Assembly: GCA_009733775.1 (NCBI GenBank)
Contig: WOGZ01000391.1
Location: 1-28,497, forward strand
DNA length: 28,497 nucleotides
Direction: 5' to 3'
Source of the DNA: Alectoria sarmentosa
Lineage: Eukaryota > Ascomycota > Lecanoromycetes > Lecanorales > Parmeliaceae
This document shows positions 1-8,351 of this stretch, piece after piece (positions within the stretch are counted from its first letter, which is position 1; each line of letters begins with the position of its first letter). A model generated the notes under the pieces. That model had not been told where the DNA came from. It searched no databases and worked only from the letters and a program-made list of their open reading frames with translations. The position numbers and the translations under genes were made by a program.

Positions 1-6
1 AAAATG

Positions 7-579
7 TGTTAAATCTTTTATGATCGATTTCTCGCGACTTTTAAAGATTTATATTATATGTTTATATGATTATTATTTTGGAATAGATTTATGCAATTTC
101 AATGATATAATAATCTCATAAATATGATAAAGAAATAAAATGTTATTCAAAAAAGAAAATAATTCGTTGAATGAGAGCAGAGGTTTCCCGGAAGCCGCTC
201 TGCCGTTTCGAATAATAACATATTTGAATTAAATATATATCGATATATATACATTCAAATTTCATGATTTTTAGCTCATTAAAAAGCGCATATCAAGTTA
301 TATAATCTACGAAATTATGAAAAAATTATATTCTTAAGAAGATAGGGGGCAAAAGATGTAAGATTTATATATACAAATTTTTGATGAGGGCGCTCGGGAG
401 GCCTAAAAGCCGCTATTCGAGCGCTAACCGAAAAGCGTAATGACTTCAGATTTATGATTGACTTCACATACAAATTCAAGGTTTTTTAGCTTAGCTTTAC
501 ATTATTCTTTTATATAATAGTAATAACGTTACGATAGCGCATATTTTATATAAAACGTATACGATTATTCAATTTAACA
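7..579 (-). mobile_element. LTR-like segment, TGTTA...TAACA, 573 bp
   Basis: The segment starts with TGTTA at 7 and ends with TAACA at 579, the inverted ends typical of LTRs. Read on the minus strand from 579, its first ~60 bp closely match the sequence starting at 25205 (+) and at 6911 (-), including the shared core AATCGTATACGTT. Beyond ~60 bp the copies diverge. The segment keeps two GC-rich inverted-repeat islands, at about 174-207 and 384-423 (perfect 7-bp arms GCGCTCG/CGAGCGC). The flanks do not form a target duplication, so it is not a clean solo LTR. It could be one LTR of an element running off the window, or a different repeat sharing an end motif. Confidence 0.4.
384..423. repeat. 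GC-rich hairpin with GCGCTCG/CGAGCGC arms
   Basis: Perfect 7-bp inverted arms (GCGCTCG and CGAGCGC) enclose a GC-rich spacer with an internal AGGCCT. This stands out against surrounding DNA that is nearly all A and T. A second GC-rich stem with GCAGAG/CTCTGC arms lies at about 178-205. They look like less-mutated conserved parts of the LTR-like segment. Confidence 0.5.
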
Positions 580-1502
580 TTTTCATTTAATTATATTTTT
601 ATTTTTATAATTTATTATTTAATTATCGACTTTTTTATTTTTTTATTTAATATTATTTAAATTTATTATATTATAAATAACGTATATTAATAAAAAGTAA
701 TATTAAAACTTTAATATAAATATTATATAAGCGTAAATTATTATATTTCATTTTTATATCACATTTTTTTATTCGCGTGTCAAAATCTGTTAATAAATCG
801 TATAATAAAATATTTTTAATGTGATTTAATCTTTTATATACGCAATATATAAAAAATAAAATTATAAAATATTATTGTTAAATTTTTTAAACGAAATTTA
901 ATATAAATCTTTTATTCGATTTTTAAATAATAATAATAATTATAATAATTATAATAATAATTATTACAATAATTATTTATTTAAATGTAATTTTATATTT
1001 ATATAATGCGAAATGTCTTTTACGTGCATTTTACGATGATTTAAGCAAAAAATTGCGAGGGCGATTACAAGTTTTACGCTTTCGTTAAAGATTTCGTAAA
1101 TAAAAATATAAGTTTTACTTTTTTTTTAATAAATAAGATAAGGTAATTAAGATATATAAAATGTTTATATTTTTAATAAATATATACGCGAATAACAGAA
1201 ATTCTTATATACTTTAAAAATTTCAATATTTTATAAATTAATTAAAGTTAATTAATATTAATTTATTTTATTTTCTTTAACGATAAAATATTTGCAATTA
1301 AGTTATATTTATAAATTTTATATTTAAAATTTCTATATTAAATTGTTTATTATTAATTTATTTAACTTTCGTGAAATTAAAATATATAACGACTTTTATT
1401 ACTCGCGTAATATATTATTTATAATATTATAATAATTATATAATATATTAATGCTAGTTTTCATTCGAATCTTATACGAAAGCACGAAAAATAGAAAGTA
1501 AT

Positions 1503-1574
1503 TAATCGTAATTTCATTACTCGCTACCCTTTTAGTAATTTTATATTTAAAAACGCGTCGATTTCAAAGACGCG
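1503..1574 (+). repeat. 72-bp inverted repeat, left copy
   Basis: This 72-bp stretch matches the reverse complement of 3359-3430 with about 66 of 72 identities and no gaps, counted by eye. Shared blocks include ATTTCATTACTCGCTAC and CGATTTCAAAGACGCG. Most of the few differences are transitions. The copies are 1,784 bp apart. They could be terminal repeats of a decayed DNA transposon or two inverted fragments of one dispersed repeat. I found no transposase between them. Confidence 0.75.
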
Positions 1575-3358
1575 AATTTTCGTAATTTAACTTTCTTTTT
1601 TGTAATTATTATTATTTTATTATATTATAACTTTAACTTATTTTGAATAAGAGAATCTCGTTCGAAAGATTATATTTAATTATAAAAATAATTGTTTTTT
1701 TAATGTTATAGCGATTGCTAAACATTATAATATCAAATTTTATCACGTTTAAAAACGACTTCGTGAGCAAATATCAAAAAGTACTCGTATATTTACATAT
1801 ACACGTTTTACGTAAATTTAAAAATAATCGTTATATAATTATAATAATCGTTTAAATTATATAAAGCATTTAATTCGATTTAAATATATATAAAATGTTA
1901 TTGAATTCATTTTAAAAATCGTAAAAATCGCGATATTTTCGAATTTCTCTTTTCAATTCTTTAATCGTAATTAAATTATACGATTTATTAAAAGATATTA
2001 CTAATACTATAAACGTAAACAAAAATCTTTTAATATAAAACGTAGAAACGTATATAATATATAAAGTATATAAAAAATATATAAAAAAATTCGATATAAT
2101 TATAATAAAAAGAGAGTATAATATCAAAATATTTAAAATATAAATAAAATAAATTTTCAAATTAATTATAAAATCGCTTATTATATAATTATATTAAATA
2201 AAAACAAGTTTTTACGATTCGTAAATTTAAATAATCGTGATTATATTACATTTATAAAATATATTAATATAAAAAATTACATTATATTTTTATTCGTAAT
2301 TTTAAAAAAAAAATTATATTTTACATAAATGAAATAAAAATGATTTATCGAATAAAATCGTATTAACGATTTTTATTTATCGAATACTCGAATAATCGAT
2401 TTATATACGATTAATTATTACATTTCGATATATATTTAAATTATCGTTAAATAAAAAAGTGAAAAGTGTTGATTTTAAATAAATTTGAAAATTATTATAT
2501 TTACGAATTTCACTCATTTACGCAATAAATAAAGATAAATTTATTCGTTTTTTTTCTTTATTTTATATACGTTACATAATTATTAAATATAAAATGTTTT
2601 TAATTATTTAAACATTATTATATCGAGATTATAAATTTCGATATTCGATTTAAAAATAGCGAATTTAATTAATTAGATTTTCTCGCCGTATTTAATTAAA
2701 TGAAATAATAAACTTTTACGTTTAATATTATTGTATCGATTTTTCGAAAAATAAATTTTATGTCTTATAATCTTAAAATAATATTTAATAAAATTAAAAA
2801 CATAATATTTATACGAGCTATCACTTTTAAGCGAAAATTTTCATTTATTATTTTCATTTATATATTTTATTTCGCTTAAAATGTGATTAAATATAATAAA
2901 TAGTTTTATAATTTATTTACTACGCAGATATTCATAATTTTTAAAAATATGCGATAATTATTAACTCGATTTATAAGAGATTTTATCGTTAATAAATATT
3001 CGAGATATATCGTTAAATAAAATCTTAGAATTATTTATAAAAAAAATTATAATTAAACGAACACGTAAAACATTATTCGAAACGATTATTTAAAAAAGAG
3101 AATAAATAATCGTAAATCAAATACGTTAATCTTTTATTGTAATAAAAGAATTAATTCGTAATAAAATTGTTAAAGTCTTGAAAAAAGCAAATTGAATTGA
3201 AGAAATTTAGTAAAAAAAGGTTAATAAAGTCGTTAAAAGTCTTATTCGTCGCATAAATTATAAATTATAAAAGCTAATATATTTTTATTAAACGTGTTTT
3301 TATTAATTTACAATGTGAGACGTGATATATATAAAATAAAAAAGAATATATAAAAATG

Positions 3359-3430
3359 CGCGTCTTTGAAATCGATGCGTTTTTAAGTATAAAATTATTA
3401 TAAGCGTAGCGAGTAATGAAATCACGATTA
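3359..3430 (-). repeat. 72-bp inverted repeat, right copy
   Basis: Partner of the copy at 1503-1574, in inverted orientation and of exactly the same length. Similarity stops abruptly outside the CGATTA end and becomes weak inside the CGCG end, so the match has edges and is not general AT-rich similarity. Confidence 0.75.
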
Positions 3431-3723
3431 AATTATTATATTAACGTTATTAAAAATCGAATTTTAATATTATTAAAAATTATCAGCAAATAAACACGAT
3501 ATTTTTATTATTATTAAAGTTTAAAATTGTTTTTATTATTTTACGAAAGAAATAAAAGAAGTTTATTTTATTATAAATATCATCGAAATCACGTATCGTG
3601 AATTCGAAATATTCACTTAATAAAATCGTCTTTAAAGTAACTTAAATCGTATTAAAAGTCGCATTTTAAAATAACGAATTTCGCAATATACATTTTAATC
3701 GACGTTATTTATATATTAATATT

Positions 3724-3728
3724 AATTA
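3724..3728. repeat. Target-site duplication AATTA, left
   Basis: AATTA directly precedes the first TG of the left LTR and is repeated exactly after the last CA of the right LTR at 5592-5596. Five-base duplications are typical of retroelement integrases. The surroundings are AT-rich, so chance identity is not negligible, but it sits exactly at both termini. Confidence 0.8.
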
Positions 3729-3940
3729 TGTTAAAACAATCGTATACGTTATCTTTTAACGCTATAAGGGAATGTTGAAAACCAGCCTTCTGCGTAACGT
3801 ACAGATCAGCCTTAAAATCGACCTTAAAGTCGATCATATCTTGACATTGTCTTAACGAATAAGCTTAAAAACACGATTTTCTCGTGTTTCTTATATACTT
3901 AATCAATTCATATATGATATTTATTATATATCTTTTAATA
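3729..3940 (+). repeat. Left LTR, 212 bp
   Basis: Starts TGTTA and ends TAATA, where the other copy has TAACA. It aligns without gaps to 5380-5591 over 212 bp. About two dozen differences are visible and all are transitions, as RIP would produce. This copy carries A or T at most of the differing sites, so it is the more mutated of the two. Confidence 0.9.
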
Positions 3941-3952
3941 GATTATAAGCCC
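3941..3952 (+). promoter_or_regulatory. Primer binding site for a methionine half-tRNA
   Basis: GATTATAAGCCC begins at the base right after the left LTR. The reverse complement of the initiator methionine tRNA anticodon arm (GGGCTCATAACC) is GGTTATGAGCCC, which matches 10 of 12 positions; both mismatches are G to A. Drosophila copia is known to prime from an internal cut in this part of initiator tRNA instead of the CCA end. I therefore infer half-tRNA priming. An elongator methionine tRNA is a less good alternative. Confidence 0.65.
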
Positions 3953-4014
3953 GATTTGTGACGATTAAAAGAATAACATTTATTCAAATCGCACTTTTCA
4001 TATGAATATTTTAT

Positions 4015-4043
4015 TAATAATGATTTAAAATAAATCATTATTA
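4015..4043 (+). repeat. Perfect 13-bp stem-loop in the element leader
   Basis: TAATAATGATTTA, loop AAA, then TAAATCATTATTA: a perfect 13-bp stem with a 3-nt loop. It lies 62 nt past the primer site and 2 nt before a second, GC-richer stem. In an element transcript this would fold readily, although low GC lowers its stability. Confidence 0.8.
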
Positions 4044-4045
4044 TA

Positions 4046-4100
4046 TTGCGACAGCCCGTTTTTTTTAGCTCGTAACTTCCGACGAGTTGGGTTATCGCAA
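4046..4100 (+). repeat. Nested stem-loop in the element leader
   Basis: The outer arms, 4046-4057 and 4089-4100, pair over 12 positions: TTGCGACAGCCC with GGGTTATCGCAA, with one C/A mismatch and one G-T wobble. Inside is a second hairpin, CTCGT (4069-4073) with ACGAG (4082-4086). A run of T separates the two helices on the 5' side. The position between primer site and internal region is where retroelements commonly place RNA packaging or dimerisation signals; that role is inferred only. Confidence 0.75.
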
Positions 4101-4124
4101 TTCAAATATAAAAAATATCGAATT

Positions 4125-4640
4125 AAGTCCCTTCACACAGGGCATTCAATCCCTTCACACGGGCAATAAGTCCCTTCGCACAGGGCATTTCGTCTCATAT
4201 CATCGGGTAACAAGTCCCTTCGCATAGGGCATTCTGTCCCATATCATCGGACATCTCATTCTTTTTCAAATACAATTATAAAATATCGAATCAAGTCCCT
4301 TCACACAGGGCATTCAGTCCCTTCACACGGGTAATAAGTCCCTTCGCACAGGGCATTTCGTCCCATACCATCGGGCAACAAGTCCCTTCGCACAGGGCAT
4401 TCCGTCTCATATCATCGGGCATTCAGTCTCATTCGGGCATTCCGTCTCATATCATCGAATATCTCATTCTTTCAAGTCCCTTCGTACAGGGCATTCCGTC
4501 TCATATCATCGGACATTTCATTCTTTCAAGTCCCTTCGTACAGGGCATTCCGTCCCACATCATCGAACATTCAATTTCATTCGGGCATTTCGTCTCATAT
4601 CATCGGACATTTCATCCTTTCAAATCTCTGCGTATGGATA
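4125..4640 (+). repeat. Tandem hairpin array, 44-bp unit
   Basis: Roughly ten degenerate units built from two short blocks: AAGTCCCTTCGCACAGGGCA and a second block of the form CGTCYCATATCATCGGGCA. The clearest spacing is 44 bp. A higher-order copy exists: the block at 4125 recurs at 4293, an offset of 168 bp. Within units, CCCT and AGGG flank TCGCAC, and in the versions that keep CCC the second block also has CCC facing GGG, so the RNA could form a string of small hairpins. The unit length is not divisible by three. The array is rich in CpA and so has largely escaped RIP. Confidence 0.85.
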
Positions 4641-4689
4641 TTCAATTTTTACGCATAGAACATCAAGTCTCGAATTCAACGGGCTTCTC

Positions 4690-5370
4690 ATGACAAAAAA
4701 GGGGAACAAATCCTTATTTTTTATTGAGCTCTTCATAATAAAAAGGGGAAAAAGTCTTAAATTTATCGAGCTTCTCACAAATAAGAGAATTAAGTCTTAA
4801 AGGGTTTCTCAAAACAATATAAGAACACGCCTCTGATCAAAATGTTAAATCTTAAATTATTATTGAGCTCCTCATATCATAAAGAGGAACAAGTCTTTAC
4901 ATCAAAACAATTTCCCATATCATCAAGAAAAACAAATCTTTATTCGAATTGAATTTTTCATATAAAGGGGATCACGCCCCTAATCAAGGCGTCAAGTCTC
5001 AAATTATTATTAAACTCCTCATATCACAAAGGAGAATAAATTTTTACATTAAAACAATTTTCCGTATTATAAAGAGGAATAAATTTCTTCTTCGAAACGT
5101 CGTAATGCATTAAGTCTTTACATTAAAACGACATCTCTCAAATTTTTATAAAGCTTCTCATATTACAAAGAAGAAAAAGTTCTTACATCAAAACATCGTA
5201 AAGTGTTATAAAAGAATGTTCTCATATTATAAAAAAAAACAAATTCCTTTTTCAAAACGTTATAACGCATCAAATCCCTATATCAAGACGACATCTTTCA
5301 AATTTCTATAAAGCTTTTCGTATTATAAAGGGGAAAAAGTTTTTATATTAAGACATCGTAACGTATCGTT
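4690..5370 (+). repeat. Second, diverged repeat array of the retroelement
   Basis: Degenerate repeats of a different type, built around CTCCTCATATCA, AAAGAGGAACAAGTCTTTAC and ATCAAAACRA. A higher-order duplication is visible: the segment around 5091-5203 recurs at 5251-5361, an offset of 160 bp. It is more AT-rich than the first array and may be partly mutated. It has no sustained reading frame. Confidence 0.75.
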
Positions 5371-5379
5371 ATAGAGAAG

Positions 5380-5591
5380 TGTTAAGACAATCGTATACGT
5401 TATCTTTTGACGCTATAAAGGAATGTTGAAAACCAGCCTTTTGCGTAACGTACAGGTCAGCCTTAAAACCGGCCTTAAAGCCGATCGTGTCTTGATATTA
5501 TCTTAGCGAATAAGCTTAAAAACACGATTCCCCCGTGTTTCTTATATACTTAATCAACTTATACATAATATTCATCATATATCTTTTAACA
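5380..5591 (+). repeat. Right LTR, 212 bp
   Basis: Starts TGTTA and ends TAACA, a perfect inverted terminal pair. It is preceded by the purine stretch AGAGAAG (5373-5379), the expected place for a polypurine tract. It is identical in length to the left LTR and differs from it by transitions only. It keeps more C and G (for example GATTCCCCCG against GATTTTCTCG), so it is the better copy for a consensus. Confidence 0.9.
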
Positions 5592-7258
5592 AATTATAAT
5601 AAAAAATTATAAATTTTAATTAATATATAAATTTTATATTTAGTAATAAAATTCATTTATACGAAATGCTAACTACGAATTTATTGTTATAAGCGTATTT
5701 CATATTTTTAATAAAGTTAACTTTTCTTTAACATCACATTTTTTTAACATTATTCGATTAAATTTAGCGTATTTTAATAAAGGCATTTGTTTTTACATAA
5801 ATGTTTTTTTTATATATATATTTTCTTTTTACTTAATTATTTTATTTAATACACTTATATAACTCGACTTTATATCGATTTTAATATTTATTAACTTATT
5901 TTAATAAAGTTAAAAGATTTTACGATACGATGTCGCGAAAGATTATATTTTAAATTAAATTATTAAATTAAACACGATCGATACACGAGAAGAAAACGAC
6001 GATAATTAATAAAATTCTTTATTAAATATTATTATAATAATAACTTTAATTTACGCAAATAATGTATTTTAAAGATATTAAATAATTTAAAAATAAAAAA
6101 CGTATTAATAATTAAAGTCGTAATTTAATTGCGTAAAAATTTATTATTTAATACGATTAAAAAAATTTAAACATTTATTTTCTCTTTTACGAATTCGTTT
6201 TAAATAATATATCGCGATTATATCGATAATAATAAATAATTATATTATGATAAATTATAATATATATAAAAAAAAAATCATTACACGCGCACGCGATATT
6301 TTTAATCGATAACATTATTTTTTTATTAAATTTATGCGATATATTTATTATAAAATTTATATTATAAAATTTATATTACGTGTTTATAAATAACAATATT
6401 ATAAATAATATAATAATCGTTATCGTCGTATATTTTTTTCTTAAATTAATTATTTTAAAAAACATTTTCACGCTTTAATAATGTTAAAAATTTTAACATT
6501 TATATAAATGTAAGAAAATTGTAATTTTTATATTAAATAAACATTTTAAATTAATAAATAATAGTAAAGTAAATTGAAATTATATTAACTTAATATCGTA
6601 TATTATTTTATATTATAAAACGTATTATTTACGTCACTAAGTTAACGTAAATAAATATATATATATAAAAAACGTAAAATCATTATTAAATTTAATAATT
6701 AAATTGTGTAATAAAATTAATCTTTAAATATTAAAAGAAAATTTCGAGATATGTTAAATAAATATTTATTTATTAAACATTTTCATCAGCGAGATAATTA
6801 CGAAATTAATTAATTAAATTTAAATTTTATAAATTTTATAAAATTTTATAAAAAATAATATTACGATAACGAATATTTTATAAAAAACGTATACGATTAT
6901 TCGATTTAATAATTATTTCTTTTTTTAAATTCTGATTTTAAATGCTCATATTAAAAAAAGAGTTTTATATAATATTTATTATAAAACATTTTAACTCTCA
7001 TAAAAGAGATAAGAAAAAAAAATTATTATAACTTTATTATTTTTACGACGCAACATTGCGATTTATAACGAAATAATTTTTTAAAATTAAACGATAATAA
7101 TAATTATGTTATATTATTAATTTAATAACATTTTTTTAAAGTGTTAAATTATAAACATTTTCATTAAAACGATATAATCAATAAAAATTTCTTTTTATTA
7201 TATATATTTCTTTATTTAACTTTTAATAACGATATATTAAATATAACGATTTCGTTTT
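5592..7258. repeat. Left AT-rich RIP-like block, proximal part
   Basis: It begins with the right target duplication AATTA (5592-5596). No gene is visible. The last 300 bp of repeat DNA (6612-6911) are an inverted homologue of 25205-25514. Base composition changes abruptly at about 7258, where the gene island begins. Confidence 0.85.
6612..6911 (-). repeat. Inverted copy of the 25205 terminal repeat
   Basis: Read on the minus strand from 6911, this matches 25205-25514 over ~300 bp with small gaps. Shared blocks include AATAATCGTATACGTTTT, TTTCGTAATTATCTCG and GACGTAAATAATACG. The end reads TATTA where the right-arm copy reads TGTTA, consistent with a TpG to TpA change. Similarity stops at this end in both copies, so it is probably the true element terminus, most likely an LTR start. 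Confidence 0.7.
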
Positions 7259-7649
7259 TTGTGCCTAAGTCTTCCTTTCAATATTTCACTATCGAATTTA
7301 CCTTCAAAGTTGAGAGCCAGCGCCTTTCCAGTACACGCCAAAGAGACATCTATCTTCCGTCCATATGATAAAGGCTCTCACAAATCCATCATTTCTATGC
7401 AGGCAAAATCTATCCCTTCGATCCAGCAAACGGCGTTACATCCCTGGGGGCAGTATCGACATATGCTGGGAATTGCACATGGAAAATTCTGAAAGCCGTC
7501 TTACCTAGTATTACTAAAATGACCATCTCTTCTGTACATGCAAAACTCTTCGTAAACGCTCACACGTATTCATACATGCTCAAACCTCCAATGCATGCTC
7601 GATAAACCGAGTTGAACCAAAACTCCTCACTGACGGGGCTCCTTTTTCT
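7259..7649. other. Island edge, no gene seen
   Basis: Ordinary base composition resumes at about 7259. The open frame at 7259-7492 (+) starts on TTG inside the T-run at the junction and resembles no family I know. The stretch is probably the 3' flank of the minus-strand gene ending at 7650. Confidence 0.6.
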
Positions 7650-8351
7650 TCACTCCCCTTGTCGTCTTGAAGGCTTCAGAGTGCTCTGCGTCATGGCTTT
7701 TGCAAGTTCATCCTCAGTGAATAGTCGACCATTTGTAATCGTCTTCCGTGTCTCAAGGCCGTAAACATCTCCATTCGTAACGGTCTTGGAGAAATCCAAG
7801 CCAGCCATATCTGTAGTATGACCGTCTATCCTCGGTCTCGGATTCTCGGCTGTATGCTGTCTCGATAATCCCACTACCACCAAGCAGAATGTTAGCCCGG
7901 TCAGGTGACCCATTCGTCCTTCCTTCCTCGAGACAAACAGATCCATACCGTTGGCAACATCGTCATCCCCTTCTCCACTCTCCTCTACCCCAGCAAAAGT
8001 TGAATTCTGCCTACTCCCCAATTTACTCTTCTTACTCCAGGCACTGTTCCTTCGGCTCATGATTCGACTGCCCATGGGACTCAAATCACTCCCCACCGTA
8101 CCGCTACTTCTCCTCCTCTTCCACGCGTCTCCAAAGCTAAACGCTGATAACTTGTCCTGGTGTGCTTGATTGTAGGGGCCGCGATATTTTGGACGGGGCA
8201 TGGGCTCGCCAGGTTTGTAAACGTTATCGGGCAGCTTCTCTTTTTTGGCCTTTCTCGATTTAGTAGACTTATTTGTATCGGTTGTAGTGAGGTCGGAGCC
8301 ATCATCGGTGGATCGCCCAAAAGTTCTTTTGATCTTATCACGAAAAGGCAT
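7650..8351 (-). CDS. Conserved fungal protein of unknown function
   Basis: Two exons: 8351-7949 and 7873-7650. The 75-nt intron runs from GTATGG (7948) to TAG (7874) with branch site GCTAAC. The intron length is a multiple of three, so the frame stays open if it is not removed, but that reading adds a short hydrophobic stretch unlike the rest. The spliced product is 208 aa, very basic, Ser/Arg-rich and mostly disordered. It starts MPFRDKIKRTFGR, with the central motif VYKPGEPMPRPKYRGPY, then FSFGDAW and an RRxSxxSKKS region. The C-terminus has FSKTVTNG and TITNGRLFTEDELAKAM. I recall similar short basic proteins across Pezizomycotina but none with an assigned role. Clustered Ser/Arg suggests phosphorylation. 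No signal peptide or membrane segment is seen. It ends about 390 bp from the AT-rich arm. Confidence 0.8.
   Translation of the reverse strand: MPFRDKIKRTFGRSTDDGSDLTTTDTNKSTKSRKAKKEKLPDNVYKPGEPMPRPKYRGPYNQAHQDKLSAFSFGDAWKRRRSSGTVGSDLSPMGSRIMSRRNSAWSKKSKLGSRQNSTFAGVEESGEGDDDVANGMDLFVSRKEGRMGHLTGLTFCLVVVGLSRQHTAENPRPRIDGHTTDMAGLDFSKTVTNGDVYGLETRKTITNGRLFTEDELAKAMTQSTLKPSRRQGE

Larger units (their letters stand above)
1..3728. repeat. Left AT-rich RIP-like block, distal part
   Basis: This stretch is extremely AT-rich and broken by stop codons in every frame, and I see no intact gene. Most surviving C residues sit in CpG, while CpA and TpG are scarce. That is the pattern expected if RIP converted CpA to TpA on both strands of repeated DNA. 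Recognisable structures inside it are an LTR-like segment at 7-579 and a 72-bp inverted repeat pair at 1503 and 3359. A short coding-looking trace lies near 1006-1120 (+), with in-frame residues such as AKNCEGDYKFYAFVKDF after a stop, which I cannot assign to a family. The 82-residue open frame at 1912-2160 (-) is Ile/Tyr/Phe-rich, as random AT-rich DNA would be. Confidence 0.85.
3729..5591 (+). mobile_element. Non-coding LTR retroelement (TRIM-like), 1,863 bp
   Basis: A complete small LTR element. It has a left LTR (3729-3940), an adjacent methionine-tRNA primer site (3941-3952), a structured leader (4015-4100), a repeat array with a 44-bp unit (4125-4640), a second diverged array (about 4690-5370), a short purine tract AGAGAAG (5373-5379) and a right LTR (5380-5591). 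AATTA flanks both ends. I found no Gag, protease, integrase or reverse transcriptase. Array units are not multiples of three, so a repeated protein is unlikely. It would have to be mobilised by a partner element in trans. Its interior still contains many CpA dinucleotides, unlike the surrounding DNA, so it probably inserted into already mutated repeat DNA. Strand is set by the primer site next to the left LTR. Size and lack of genes resemble the TRIM class. Confidence 0.85.

Noticed and set aside
7..579. Solo LTR with target duplication
   Set aside because: The five bases on either side do not match, so at most it is one LTR of a larger or rearranged element.
1912..2160. 82-codon minus-strand open frame
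   Set aside because: Ile/Tyr/Phe/Leu-rich product typical of random AT-rich DNA; no family signal, and it lies between the 72-bp inverted repeats in decayed sequence.
4125..4640. CRISPR-like array (regular ~44-bp repeats)
   Set aside because: The repeats abut without unique spacers, lie between LTRs in a eukaryotic genome, and there are no cas genes.
4125..4640. Repeat protein encoded by the tandem array
   Set aside because: The 44-bp unit shifts frame every copy and stops interrupt each frame.
580..6911. One intact-length gypsy element on the minus strand between LTRs at 6911 and 579
   Set aside because: The two end sequences agree for only ~60 bp, flanks do not match, and I could not find reverse transcriptase blocks on the minus strand between them.
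7259..7492. 77-codon plus-strand open frame at the island edge
   Set aside because: It starts on TTG at the junction with AT-rich DNA and has no recognisable domain; probably 3' flank of the neighbouring gene.
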